DNA from: an uncultured Pelagibacteraceae bacterium
GTDB lineage: Bacteria > Pseudomonadota > Alphaproteobacteria > Pelagibacterales > Pelagibacteraceae
Length of the DNA stretch: 54,452 bases
NCBI GenBank assembly: GCA_902619595.1
Contig: CACNFE010000009.1
Coordinates: 1-54,452, forward strand
Reading direction: 5' to 3'
Part shown: positions 1-7,995 of the stretch, piece after piece
Numbering within the stretch: position 1 is the first letter of the stretch
Layout: the number at the start of each line of letters is the position of its first letter
The notes under the pieces: generated by a model
Database searches by the model: none
What the model saw: the letters and a program-made list of their open reading frames with translations, nothing else
Told to the model about the DNA's origin: nothing
Translations under genes and position numbers: made by a program

Positions 1-1
1 A

Positions 2-406
2 AATGTTGTACCTCAATCAGGTAATGCAAAATTTAATGTTAGATTTAACACTAAATATAAATCATCTTCTTTGAAGAAAAAATTAAATCAAATAATCAGT
101 TCAGTAGCTAAAAAAGAGAAATGTCGAGTAAAAATAGAATATAGAGTTAGTGGGGAGGCTTTTTATACTCAGCCAAATAAAAATATCTTAATGGTAAAAA
201 AAATTGTCAAAAAAGTAACTGGTAATTCTCCAAAATTAAATTGTAGAGGAGGCACTAGTGATAGTCGTTTTCTTGGTAAAATACCTAGATTAGAATTGGG
301 CTTGAGAAATAAAACTATACATCAGATTGATGAAAAAACTTCTGTGTCAGATTTAAAAAAATTAACAAGAATATATAATCAAATTTTACAAAATTATTTT
401 AATTGA
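2..406 (+). CDS. dapE: Succinyl-diaminopimelate desuccinylase, C-terminal part (cut by window edge)
   Basis: The open frame runs in from the left edge (reading phase begins at base 2) and stops with TGA at 404-406, so only about the last 134 codons are present. The visible part carries the GGTSDSRF segment and the closing HQIDEKTSVSDLKKL block typical of DapE, an M20-family zinc peptidase that releases succinate from N-succinyl-LL-diaminopimelate in the cytoplasm on the way to DAP and lysine. The start and the first metal ligands lie outside the window. Its stop overlaps the TTG start of the next gene (TTGA). A related M20 deacylase is the main alternative, but the C-terminal block favours DapE. 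lysA, the last step of the same pathway, is at the other end of the window. Confidence 0.85.
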   Translation, partial: NVVPQSGNAKFNVRFNTKYKSSSLKKKLNQIISSVAKKEKCRVKIEYRVSGEAFYTQPNKNILMVKKIVKKVTGNSPKLNCRGGTSDSRFLGKIPRLELGLRNKTIHQIDEKTSVSDLKKLTRIYNQILQNYFN

Positions 407-1370
407 GCACTGCAATTATAACTTCAGATTCATCAATAAACCATTTAACAGGTGATGGTCATCCAGAAAGACCTGAAAGAGTTGTTGCAATTACTGAAAA
501 ATTGAAAAAAAGAAATGATTTAATTTGGGATAAACCTAAAAAATTTGATTTAGATATTTTAAAGAAAGTACATGACAAAAAGTATATTGATATGGTTCAA
601 AAGAGCTTTCCAAAAGAAGGATTTAAATTCTTAGATGGAGATACTGTAATTTCACCAGGTAGTGAAAAAGCAACAAGGGATGCTGTAGGTTCAATTTTAA
701 ATGCAATAGATTCTGTCGAACAAAAAAAATATAAAAACGCTTTTTGCGTCGTAAGACCGCCTGGGGACCAGTGCCCTCTTTAACTAGGGGGCACTGGTCT
801 CATTTTGGACATCACGCAGAAAAAGATAAAGCGATGGGTTTTTGCATATACAATAATGTAGCTATTGGTGCACACTATCTCATTGACAAATATAAGTATA
901 AAAAAATAGCAATACTTGATCCAGATGTGCATCATTTCAATGGCACGAGTGATATTTTTTACGATAATGAAAAAGTTTTATGTTTATCAACTCATCAATA
1001 TCCATTTTATCCTGGAACTGGTAGTGAACAAGAAAAAGGAAATCATGACAATATTTTTAATGTACCTTTGCCCGCTGGTACTGGCTCTCGGGAATATTTT
1101 AACGCCTTTGATAGAGTTTTAGATAAATTGATAAAATTTCAACCAGAATTTTTGCTTATAAGCATGGGTTTTGATGCAGAACAGCGAGACCCCCTCGCAA
1201 ATTTTAAATTATTACCAAGAGATTTTTATGAAATTACTAAAAGAGCTATTTTAGCAACCAACGAATTTACCAAAGGAAGAGTTGTATCTATTTTAGAGGG
1301 TGGTTATGATTTAAATGCCTTAGCTGAAAGTTCTAATGAACATGTTAACGCACTCTTAGAATTTAGTTGA
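403..1370 (+). pseudogene. Histone deacetylase-family (acetoin utilization/acetylpolyamine amidohydrolase-like) protein, interrupted by a 44-bp insertion
   Basis: The first part (403-783, TTG start overlapping the dapE stop) encodes the N-terminal arginase-like deacetylase segment with GHPERPERV and ends in VRPPG. The second part continues in another frame from about 807 with HHAEKDKAMGFC to 1370. Removing 44 bases between the halves restores VRPPG-HHAEKD, the conserved active-site junction of this zinc hydrolase family, and gives about 307 codons, a normal size. Zn-ligand positions survive (DVH and the D of GFD), as does the GGY near the end. However, the usual HHGNGT reads HHFNGT and the usual GFDAH reads GFDAE, which suggests relaxed constraint. 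As written, translation stops at TAA 781-783. It may be a true pseudogene, an assembly artefact, or a gene rescued by ribosome bypassing of the insert. Confidence 0.8.
763..806 (+). repeat. 44-bp GC-rich hairpin insertion inside the deacetylase gene
   Basis: Comparison with the family motif RPPGHH shows 44 extra bases here; boundaries are ambiguous by two bases because GG occurs at both ends. The insert has about 55% G+C in a roughly 30% G+C surrounding. It contains a perfect 11-bp inverted repeat, GACCAGTGCCC at 766-776 against GGGCACTGGTC at 789-799, with a 12-base loop holding the in-frame TAA (781-783). The stem begins immediately after the Gly codon GGG at 763-765, and the correct reading frame resumes after another Gly codon, GGA at 807-809. 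I see no second copy in the window and no clear target-site duplication beyond GG. Confidence 0.85.
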
Positions 1371-1400
1371 TAAAATAAACATTTTTAATAAACAAGATTC

Positions 1401-1877
1401 ATGAAACTATATAAAGTAATCAAGTCGAACATAGATAAAAAAGGATTAGTTGCAGCTAAAAATATTAAATCTGGAACTAGAATAATTCGCTATAAAGGAA
1501 AAATAATTTCAAATAAACAAGTTGAAGAAAATCCAAAATTCGACAACTCAAAAGATATTTATTTGTTCGATTTAAATAAAAGATTTTCTTTAGATGGGGA
1601 CTTTTCTTGGAACACAGCAAGACTTATTAATCATTCGTGTAGTCCAAATTGCGAGGTTGAGGGCACTGGATTTAAAATTTGGGTAACAGCAATTCGAGAT
1701 ATAAAAAAAAATGAGGAACTTACTTATGACTATGGATTTAGTTTTTGTAAGGAGGATTATACGACGTTTCCATGTAGATGTGGTGCAAAAAATTGCTGCG
1801 GTTGGATTATTCGTGAAGAGAGCAGGTGGCGTCTTAATCGAAAATTTGCAATGAGTAACAAAAAAATAAACAAATAA
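1401..1877 (+). CDS. SET domain-containing protein-lysine methyltransferase-like protein
   Basis: A compact 158-residue protein that is essentially one SET domain plus a post-SET motif. The substrate and cofactor-binding block NHSCSPNC lies near residues 77-84, the catalytic ELTYDYG near 107-113, and the cysteine cluster CRCGAKNCCGW near 125-135 matches a zinc-binding post-SET region. Proteins of this family move a methyl group from S-adenosylmethionine to lysine side chains; small bacterial versions usually have unknown targets. It starts 30 bases after the broken deacetylase gene on the same strand, so the two may once have been co-transcribed. No signal peptide, hence cytoplasmic. Family assignment is firm; the substrate is unknown. 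Confidence 0.85.
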   Translation: MKLYKVIKSNIDKKGLVAAKNIKSGTRIIRYKGKIISNKQVEENPKFDNSKDIYLFDLNKRFSLDGDFSWNTARLINHSCSPNCEVEGTGFKIWVTAIRDIKKNEELTYDYGFSFCKEDYTTFPCRCGAKNCCGWIIREESRWRLNRKFAMSNKKINK

Positions 1878-1936
1878 CTCTTCTTAGATATAAATTCTGG
1901 GATGGTACTCTTTAAGTATAAAAAATAATAAAATTC

Positions 1937-1952
1937 TATCTATTAATAGATA
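1937..1952 (-). terminator. Possible weak terminator at the end of truA
   Basis: A perfect 16-base palindrome, TATCTATTAATAGATA, spans the truA stop codon and is followed on the minus strand by a T-rich run. The stem is entirely A/T-dominated and has little loop, so its stability is doubtful. It could also act on the plus-strand SET gene ending at 1877. Confidence 0.3.
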
Positions 1953-2683
1953 ACCTTTTCTAGAAATAATCCATACGATGGTGCTGGTGGAGCACACAAT
2001 TTTCTTTCCTTTGAGACTAAAACATATTTAAATTTTTTTATATTCCACTTTTTTTCTCCTAAAACTTTCAAACATCCAACCATAGATCTCACTTGTTGCT
2101 GCAAAAAGGATTGAGATTTAAATTTAATTTCGATTAAATTTTTATTTTTTTTTATTTTAACATAACTCATAGTTTTAATTGGGCTCTTTGCTGAACATGT
2201 CGAAGCTCTGAAAGTCGAAAAATCTTTTTTGCCCTCTAATAACTTTGCTCCCTTTTTCATTGTCTGAACATCTATTTTATTTTTAATATGCCATCCTCTA
2301 TTTAAAAAAATTGAGGGGTTGCTCTCTCTATTAAATATTATGTATTTATAAATCCTAAATTTAGCAGAATATCTTGCATGAAAATCATCTTTTTTTTTTA
2401 TTATTGAAATAATTGAAATTAACTTTTTTTTTAAAAAGTGATTCAGAGAATTTAATAACTTTTTTTTATTAGTAATAATTTTTGTAGTTTCAAAATGTGC
2501 TGATTGCTCTATGGCATGTGCCCCTGCGTCGAGTCTTCCCGCACCTATCAATTTAATTTGTGTTTTAAGTAACCTAGATAGAATTATTTCAATAGTTTTT
2601 TGAACAGAATTTCCTTTTTTTTGTGTTTGCCATCCAATAAATTTTGAGCCCTCGTACTCTATCAAAATTTGGTATCTATACAT
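1943..2683 (-). CDS. truA: tRNA pseudouridine(38-40) synthase
   Basis: The 246-residue protein has the TruA layout: an N-terminal YEGSKFIGWQ block and the catalytic-aspartate motif GRLDAGAHA (usually GRTDAGVHA), whose Asp attacks uridine. It converts U38-U40 in tRNA anticodon arms to pseudouridine in the cytoplasm. The C-terminal block with SQSFLQQQVRSMVG is also typical. Its ATG overlaps the end of fmt by 8 bp, so it is translationally coupled in a def-fmt-truA operon read leftwards, an order common in Alphaproteobacteria. The T-to-L change in the motif does not remove the catalytic Asp. Confidence 0.92.
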   Translation of the reverse strand: MYRYQILIEYEGSKFIGWQTQKKGNSVQKTIEIILSRLLKTQIKLIGAGRLDAGAHAIEQSAHFETTKIITNKKKLLNSLNHFLKKKLISIISIIKKKDDFHARYSAKFRIYKYIIFNRESNPSIFLNRGWHIKNKIDVQTMKKGAKLLEGKKDFSTFRASTCSAKSPIKTMSYVKIKKNKNLIEIKFKSQSFLQQQVRSMVGCLKVLGEKKWNIKKFKYVLVSKERKLCAPPAPSYGLFLEKVIY

Positions 2684-3596
2684 TGCTTAAAAAAAGACCT
2701 TTTTTTATTTGAGAGCCTAATAAGAACTCGGGTGTTTTTTGAGGCTTTTTTCCCTCTCTCTGTATCATCATGACTTTAATAGACTTTTCTTTACAAGCAA
2801 TCTCTAAACTATCTCCAATAATTTCACCAGGCTTTCCATTCAAATTATTTAATTCAGCTTTAAGAATTTTGTATCTAGCTCCCTGGAAAATAAAATGAGC
2901 ACCATTTAATCCATTTATTTTTGCAATAACACTCTTAGCAGGTGTGTTCCAATCAATACTGCTCTCTTTTTTATCAATTTTTTTTGCATAAGTAGCCTTG
3001 CTGTGATCTTGATCCTTAAATTTAGCTTTATCATCTAATATGTCATCGATATCATCTAATATTTTTTCTACTGCTAAATCAGATAATTTTTCTGATAAAT
3101 CATCTGAGCTATCATTTTCATCAATATCAATTTCATAAGATTTACATACTGGTCCTTCATCTAATTGAGAATTAATTTTCATGATACTTATTCCAGTTTT
3201 TTTTTCTAAATTCATTATGGCTCTTTGAATTGGAGCAGCTCCTCTATATTTGGGGAGTAAAGACGCATGAATATTTATGAATCCTTTTTTTGTTAAATTT
3301 AAAAAACTTTCAGGAATCATTTGACCGTATGCTATCACCAGGCACATATGAGCATCTATATTTTTTAAATATTCATACTCTTCTTGATTATTCTTTAAAG
3401 TGACTGGTGTTCTAACTTCTAAACTCAATGTCTCAGAAATCGAATGGACAGGGGATTTGGTTACTCTCATACCTCTATTAGATTTTTTTGGAGCTTGCGT
3501 ATAAACAGTGGCTATGGGATATCCATTCTGATATAAAGATTTCAATATTTTTACAGCAAAAACAGACGTACCCATAAAAACAATTTTTTTAAGCAT
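2676..3596 (-). CDS. fmt: Methionyl-tRNA formyltransferase
   Basis: The 306-residue protein transfers a formyl group from 10-formyltetrahydrofolate to initiator Met-tRNA. The start MLKKIVFMGTSVFAVKIL is the usual Rossmann opening, and HASLLPKYRGAAPIQRAI near residue 110 is the formyl-folate binding and catalytic motif, with the Asn-His-Asp arrangement partly visible as NIHAS. A C-terminal OB-like region follows from about residue 205. It lies 2 bp downstream of def, so the enzymes adding and removing the N-terminal formyl group are co-transcribed; its end overlaps truA by 8 bp. Confidence 0.95.
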   Translation of the reverse strand: MLKKIVFMGTSVFAVKILKSLYQNGYPIATVYTQAPKKSNRGMRVTKSPVHSISETLSLEVRTPVTLKNNQEEYEYLKNIDAHMCLVIAYGQMIPESFLNLTKKGFINIHASLLPKYRGAAPIQRAIMNLEKKTGISIMKINSQLDEGPVCKSYEIDIDENDSSDDLSEKLSDLAVEKILDDIDDILDDKAKFKDQDHSKATYAKKIDKKESSIDWNTPAKSVIAKINGLNGAHFIFQGARYKILKAELNNLNGKPGEIIGDSLEIACKEKSIKVMMIQREGKKPQKTPEFLLGSQIKKGLFLSNV

Positions 3597-3598
3597 TT

Positions 3599-4123
3599 TT
3601 AAACAACTATTCTATCAGGGTCTTGTTTAGTTTTTGAGAGTTTTTTAATTATTATATCTCTTTTGAGTTTCGATAAATAATCAATTATCAAACGACCATC
3701 TAAATGGTTTATTTCATGTTGAATACAAGTTGATAATAAATCATCACATTTAATTTCTTTCTTTTTACCATCTATATCAATATACTCGACCCAGCAAAGT
3801 TTTGGCCTTTCAATTTCTATAAAAGTATCTGGCAAACTAAGGCAGCCCTCTTCATAAACCGATTTTTCATCACTTTGTTTTTTAATTATAGGATTTATAA
3901 AACATAAAGGATCTTTTTTTTTCTCATCTTTAGATACGTCTAAAACTATTATTCTTTTTGGTATACCTACTTGAATTGCTGCAAGACCAATTCCTTTATT
4001 GTGATACATAGTTTCAAATAAATCCTTGATTAGTTTTTTTTCCGCTTTACCAACGTTTTCTAATGGTTCAGATACTTTTCTTAAAGTTTCACTAGGAACA
4101 GTAATTATTTTTTTTAAGGGCAT
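3599..4123 (-). CDS. def: Peptide deformylase
   Basis: A 174-residue metalloenzyme that removes the formyl group from the first Met of nascent proteins. All three signature motifs are present: GIGLAAIQVGIP (motif 1, G-x-G-L-A-A-x-Q), EGCLSLP (motif 2, with the metal-binding Cys) and QHEINHLDG (motif 3, HExxH metal ligands plus catalytic Glu). Length matches bacterial type-I deformylases. It is first of the leftward def-fmt-truA operon, 21 bp after the exported protein ending at 4145, and may share a transcript with that gene. Confidence 0.95.
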   Translation of the reverse strand: MPLKKIITVPSETLRKVSEPLENVGKAEKKLIKDLFETMYHNKGIGLAAIQVGIPKRIIVLDVSKDEKKKDPLCFINPIIKKQSDEKSVYEEGCLSLPDTFIEIERPKLCWVEYIDIDGKKKEIKCDDLLSTCIQHEINHLDGRLIIDYLSKLKRDIIIKKLSKTKQDPDRIVV

Positions 4124-4144
4124 AAATATATTGTATTATTAAAT

Positions 4145-5899
4145 TTATGCTTTTAAAGGTATAGTTTTTAAAATCATATCGTTTCTAATTTTATCTATAC
4201 CTAGTTTATTTAATGTTGATATTATAAAATAAAGGCTTTCTGTGCCTAAATCTTTTAAATTATCCTCGCCTATGATCTCAACCAATCTAAGCAATATCAT
4301 TGCTATTTCACCATCATTAATCATGACTTGAATATCAGTTGGTATATTTGCACTATCCAATTCGAAATACTCTTTATTTTTTTCTGAAATTTGAACACCG
4401 TCAGATATAAGAGCCTCAATTACAATTAAGTCTTTAGTAGAAAAGTAATATTTTTGGTTTTTTTTTATTTTCTTTAACATTTTATTAAGTTCTTTTTCAG
4501 CTTTAACAACTTCCATATTATTCTCAAAATATCTAACTAATTTTGATTGGTGAATTATTTTATTATTTATTTTTATTTTTTTATTTTGGTTCCTTTTTTC
4601 AGCAAGATGATAATTGTAAAATTCCAAATATTCTGATGGAATATTTTTTTCATCTATTTCTTCTAACATTTCAACTAATTTTTTATCTAATGCATTTCCA
4701 ATTTCACTTTTATCAAAACTATTTTTTAAAATTTCTAAAATTTTGATTTTGTAAGCGTCATCTTTTGAGAGCAAATAGCCCTGATATAACAATGCTCTTG
4801 ACTGATTTTCAGGAAGTAGTTTGTAAGACTCTTCAATCGAAATGAGCTGATTAATATTAAATTTATACCTAGAATATAAATTTAACAAATCACTTTCTGA
4901 GTAGTTGCCCTTATGAGTTTCTTTTTCAATTGAAATTACCTTTGCATCATCTTCAATTGCAACTTCATCTATACTAATCAATAAATTATTATTTCTTAGA
5001 TAATTCCAAATAAGCTGATTTGTACTATCTTTTGGTATATACGAAAAATTTGGATTTGTTTTGTGAGATAAATGGAAATCTAAAATATTTTTTTCTGAGA
5101 TTGTAGAATCAATTTCGTCTGAATAACCCATTAAATATTCAAATTTTTTTTCAAAAAATTTATCTTTGAAACCATTTTCCTTTAAAAGATCAAATTGCAT
5201 TTGAGCAATTTCATTTTGATCTTTATAAATAAAACAATAAACTTTGAATTTGGCCAAATATTTATCCTCATCAAAAGACCCTAAATTTGAAAGAATTTGA
5301 CAAGCATCATTTAAATTATTGTTTGATAAATTTTGTTCTAAATAATACTTAACTAAATCCTGGTCAATTTTTTCAGAATTTTTTAATAAAAATTCCTTTA
5401 TTAGATTTAAATCATTTACTCTTATAAGCCAATTACTCTTTAGTTTAAGAAATTCATCTATAGTTAAATTATTTTTTGGTGGAAGAGCATTCGTTAAAAT
5501 TAATTTATTATATAAATCTTTTGCATCGTTTGACAAATTAAGTTTATTTAATTTCTCAACAATATTTAATATTTTTTCTCCATCTGATAATTGCCACATG
5601 TTTAAAGTTAAATCATGTTCAGCAGGATCAAATAAACCAACAAGATAATTTTTTTCGTCTACATTTATTTTATTATCTAATTCGATTGATGTGGTTGATT
5701 GATTATTAAGTGTTTGTATAACTAATGTGTCACCTTCTGGTTCCTCTAAATTATTTTGCTCAATACTATTCTCATTATTTGAGTTATTATTGATACTCCA
5801 TATATCTACTGGCTCATTTGAAAAGAGGTTTGTAAAGAATACGAAAGAAAATAAAATTTTTAATAAAAAAATTTTATTTAATAACTTGAAGATTTTCAT
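4145..5899 (-). CDS. Exported alpha-helical protein of unknown function
   Basis: I do not recognise a characterised family. The 584-residue protein starts with a hydrophobic signal-peptide-like segment (about residues 8-27) followed by an Asn/Glu-rich linker to about residue 65. The remainder is predicted to be almost wholly helical, with recurring short Leu/Ile/Lys/Asn helices reminiscent of TPR-like or superhelical repeats, and few Cys or Gly. It is therefore probably periplasmic or envelope-attached and used for protein contacts. Its ATG region overlaps the small membrane-protein gene upstream by 26 bp, which implies translational coupling, and def follows 21 bp downstream. Function open. 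Confidence 0.75.
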   Translation of the reverse strand: MKIFKLLNKIFLLKILFSFVFFTNLFSNEPVDIWSINNNSNNENSIEQNNLEEPEGDTLVIQTLNNQSTTSIELDNKINVDEKNYLVGLFDPAEHDLTLNMWQLSDGEKILNIVEKLNKLNLSNDAKDLYNKLILTNALPPKNNLTIDEFLKLKSNWLIRVNDLNLIKEFLLKNSEKIDQDLVKYYLEQNLSNNNLNDACQILSNLGSFDEDKYLAKFKVYCFIYKDQNEIAQMQFDLLKENGFKDKFFEKKFEYLMGYSDEIDSTISEKNILDFHLSHKTNPNFSYIPKDSTNQLIWNYLRNNNLLISIDEVAIEDDAKVISIEKETHKGNYSESDLLNLYSRYKFNINQLISIEESYKLLPENQSRALLYQGYLLSKDDAYKIKILEILKNSFDKSEIGNALDKKLVEMLEEIDEKNIPSEYLEFYNYHLAEKRNQNKKIKINNKIIHQSKLVRYFENNMEVVKAEKELNKMLKKIKKNQKYYFSTKDLIVIEALISDGVQISEKNKEYFELDSANIPTDIQVMINDGEIAMILLRLVEIIGEDNLKDLGTESLYFIISTLNKLGIDKIRNDMILKTIPLKA

Positions 5900-6059
5900 T
5901 AGGGATTATTTTTTCAATCTTTTTATTCGGGGAGGGAAAATTAATTTGATCTACTAAGAGTAGTATTATAAAAAATAAAAAAAATACAAACGCAATTTTA
6001 ATAATTAACTTCATTAAATAGTTAGACTTACCAATTGCTTGCTTTTTTTGAAAATACAT
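5874..6059 (-). CDS. Small single-pass membrane protein, unknown
   Basis: The open frame encodes up to 61 residues; an internal ATG at 6012-6014 would give 46 residues and seems equally plausible, as neither start has a strong ribosome-binding site. Residues 16-36 form a strongly hydrophobic transmembrane helix, followed by a short polar tail with a PSPNKK turn. The 26-bp overlap with the following exported-protein gene in a different frame and the position at the head of a divergent region facing aroK make it likely to be real. No family recognised. Confidence 0.5.
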   Translation of the reverse strand: MYFQKKQAIGKSNYLMKLIIKIAFVFFLFFIILLLVDQINFPSPNKKIEKIIPNENLQVIK

Positions 6060-6125
6060 ATAACGTTTTTATATTAAATCAAATTAAGACAATATTATGT
6101 TTTTTCAATAGAGATATTTATTTAT

Positions 6126-6629
6126 ATGAAAAAAAACCTTGTTTTACTAGGCATGCCTGGATCTGGAAAAAGTAGTTTGGGCAAATTGTTGGCAAAAATT
6201 ACTGGTCTAAAACTTTATGATATTGATAAATTAATTATCGAAGAAATTGGTTTGGAAATTGCAGAAATTTTTCAAACCGAAGGAGAAGAGTTTTTTAGAA
6301 AAATTGAGGAAAAAAAAACTTTAGAAATTCTAAAAAAATCAAACAATATTATTGCATTAGGAGGAGGAGCATTTTTAAATGAAAAAATTAGATCAAAAAT
6401 ACTTAAAAATGATTTTTCAATATGGCTTAAATGGGATAAAGAAACTCTAACTTCTAGATTAACAAAGAGTAAAAAAAGACCTATTACTAATAGTTTAAAA
6501 AAGAATGATTTAATCAAATTGATTGAAAAAAGAGCTAAAATATATTCTTTGGCAAAATTTAAAATTAATTGTGATAAACTATCAAAACAAGAAATTGTCA
6601 AAAAAATTTTAGAAATATATGAAAAATAA
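6126..6629 (+). CDS. aroK: Shikimate kinase
   Basis: The 167-residue NMP-kinase-fold enzyme phosphorylates shikimate with ATP, in the aromatic amino acid pathway. The Walker A loop GMPGSGKSS is at residues 8-16, the shikimate-binding DIDKLI at about 32-37, the GGGAF substrate-binding loop at about 80-84, and the lid/adenine region contains RP near residue 118. Length is normal for AroK. The stop lies inside the aroB coding sequence (11-bp overlap), the usual aroK-aroB pair. The upstream 66 bp is a divergent promoter region shared with the leftward small membrane-protein gene. Confidence 0.95.
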   Translation: MKKNLVLLGMPGSGKSSLGKLLAKITGLKLYDIDKLIIEEIGLEIAEIFQTEGEEFFRKIEEKKTLEILKKSNNIIALGGGAFLNEKIRSKILKNDFSIWLKWDKETLTSRLTKSKKRPITNSLKKNDLIKLIEKRAKIYSLAKFKINCDKLSKQEIVKKILEIYEK

Positions 6630-7725
6630 TAAAATTATAATCAGTACAACGAATTCAAAATATGAGATTTTAATCGGCTCAAATCTAATTAATAAACTTG
6701 ATAAAATTTTAAAGTCTAAATTACCTAAGTCTGAAAAATATTTGATTGTGTTTGATAGCAAAGTCCCATTTAAGATGATCAAAAAATTAAAACAAAAAAT
6801 CAAAAAAAAAGTGATTTTGTATAAATTTTCATCAAGTGAAAAAAATAAAGACCAGCATAATGTAAATAAATTACTAAAGGTAATGCAAAAATATAACTTT
6901 AATAGAAATGATACTTTAATTGCAGTTGGAGGCGGAGTTGTTGGTGACGTTTCTGGATTTGCCGCAAGTATTTTTAAAAGAGGGCTAAAATTTATTAACA
7001 TACCAACAACTTTATTAGCGCAAGTTGATAGTAGTATAGGTGGAAAAACCGGTATTAACACTAGCTTTGGTAAAAATTTAATAGGATCTTTTTATCAACC
7101 AAATCTAGTTATAGCTGACATTGACTTCTTAAAATCTCTTCCAAAAAGAGAAATCATTTGTGGATATGCAGAAATTTTTAAACACTCTATTATTTCTGAC
7201 AAAAAGTTCTTTAATTTTTTGCTTAAGAATTTTGATAAAATAATCAAACTTAAACAACCATTTATTAATAAAGCTATTTATAAAAGTTGTTTGATTAAAA
7301 AAAAAATAGTCGAAAAAGACGAAAAGGAAAAAAACTTAAGAAAGACTCTTAACCTTGGACATACTTTTGCACATTCTTACGAAGCTGCATACAAATACTC
7401 GAAAAAGCTAAATCATGGTGAGGCAGTTTTGCTAGGAATTAAGAGTGCCTCCGAATTTAGTTTAAAAGAGAAATTTTTGAAACTGAGAGAGCATAATTTA
7501 ATAATAAAGCATATTTACGCTATTGATAAATCACTAAATTTAAAAAATTATTTTAGTAAAAAAGATGTAAGTAAACTATTAGGGTTTATGAAGAACGATA
7601 AAAAAAATAATAGTAATAAAATAAATTTAATTTTAATTAAAAAAATTGGAAGTGTAACATATAATAATTTTTTTGATTTAAATAAGATCTCTAAATTTAT
7701 AAGGCTTCAATTTTATAATATTTGA
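6619..7725 (+). CDS. aroB: 3-dehydroquinate synthase
   Basis: The 368-residue enzyme makes 3-dehydroquinate from DAHP, using NAD and a divalent metal. The NAD-binding glycine stretch GGGVVGDVSGFAAS sits near residues 98-111; PTTLLAQVDSSIGGKTGIN is the substrate-binding signature, and the metal ligands are seen as the Glu of CGYAEIFKH, the His of LNLGHTFAH and the His of LNHGEAV. It overlaps aroK by 11 bp and convergently overlaps the bolA-like gene by 13 bp at its 3' end, which leaves no room for a separate terminator there. Confidence 0.95.
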   Translation: MKNNKIIISTTNSKYEILIGSNLINKLDKILKSKLPKSEKYLIVFDSKVPFKMIKKLKQKIKKKVILYKFSSSEKNKDQHNVNKLLKVMQKYNFNRNDTLIAVGGGVVGDVSGFAASIFKRGLKFINIPTTLLAQVDSSIGGKTGINTSFGKNLIGSFYQPNLVIADIDFLKSLPKREIICGYAEIFKHSIISDKKFFNFLLKNFDKIIKLKQPFINKAIYKSCLIKKKIVEKDEKEKNLRKTLNLGHTFAHSYEAAYKYSKKLNHGEAVLLGIKSASEFSLKEKFLKLREHNLIIKHIYAIDKSLNLKNYFSKKDVSKLLGFMKNDKKNNSNKINLILIKKIGSVTYNNFFDLNKISKFIRLQFYNI

Positions 7726-7973
7726 ATCTGGATTGAATGAATATAATTTTGAATTTCATTTGATAAAATATTATAAATTTTTTTATTTGAATCTATTTTA
7801 CTTAGTAACCTGAGCTCATTTGATTTAATAATTAATTTGATGTGATACTTATTTTTATTATGACTTTTATGATTAACATGTAAAAATGTTTTATCCTCAA
7901 TTGATATTTTTTCACAGGAAATTTTTTCTTGAATTTTTTTTTTAATTTCTAAATTTAATGTTTTTATATCCAT
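7713..7973 (-). CDS. BolA family protein
   Basis: An 86-residue protein starting at the ATG at 7971-7973; the open frame continues upstream but lacks family similarity there. The core DKTFLHVNHKSH followed by a hydrophobic strand, then IDSNKKIYNILSNEIQNYIHSIQIQ, matches the class II KH-like BolA fold. The invariant helix-turn-helix Arg-His region is degenerate. BolA proteins pair with monothiol glutaredoxins in iron-sulfur and redox control. Placement head-to-head with the J-domain/cobS/cobT genes, 22 bp apart, is a known alphaproteobacterial arrangement. Divergence from the consensus lowers certainty a little. Confidence 0.7.
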   Translation of the reverse strand: MDIKTLNLEIKKKIQEKISCEKISIEDKTFLHVNHKSHNKNKYHIKLIIKSNELRLLSKIDSNKKIYNILSNEIQNYIHSIQIQIL

Positions 7974-7995
7974 AAAAATTATATTATTATATAGC

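Noticed and set aside
735-806. A -1 frameshift before the insert reading through it as an alternative rescue
   Set aside because: Frame 0 is open from 735 through the insert, so a shift is possible, but it would replace the conserved VRPPG by unrelated residues and add about 15 insert-coded residues next to the active site; bypass or decay fit better.
744-1370. A separate short deacetylase gene starting inside the insertion region
   Set aside because: Its first 20 codons only read through the inserted hairpin in another frame and lack any family similarity; the conserved sequence begins at HHAEKD, so it is the second half of one broken gene.
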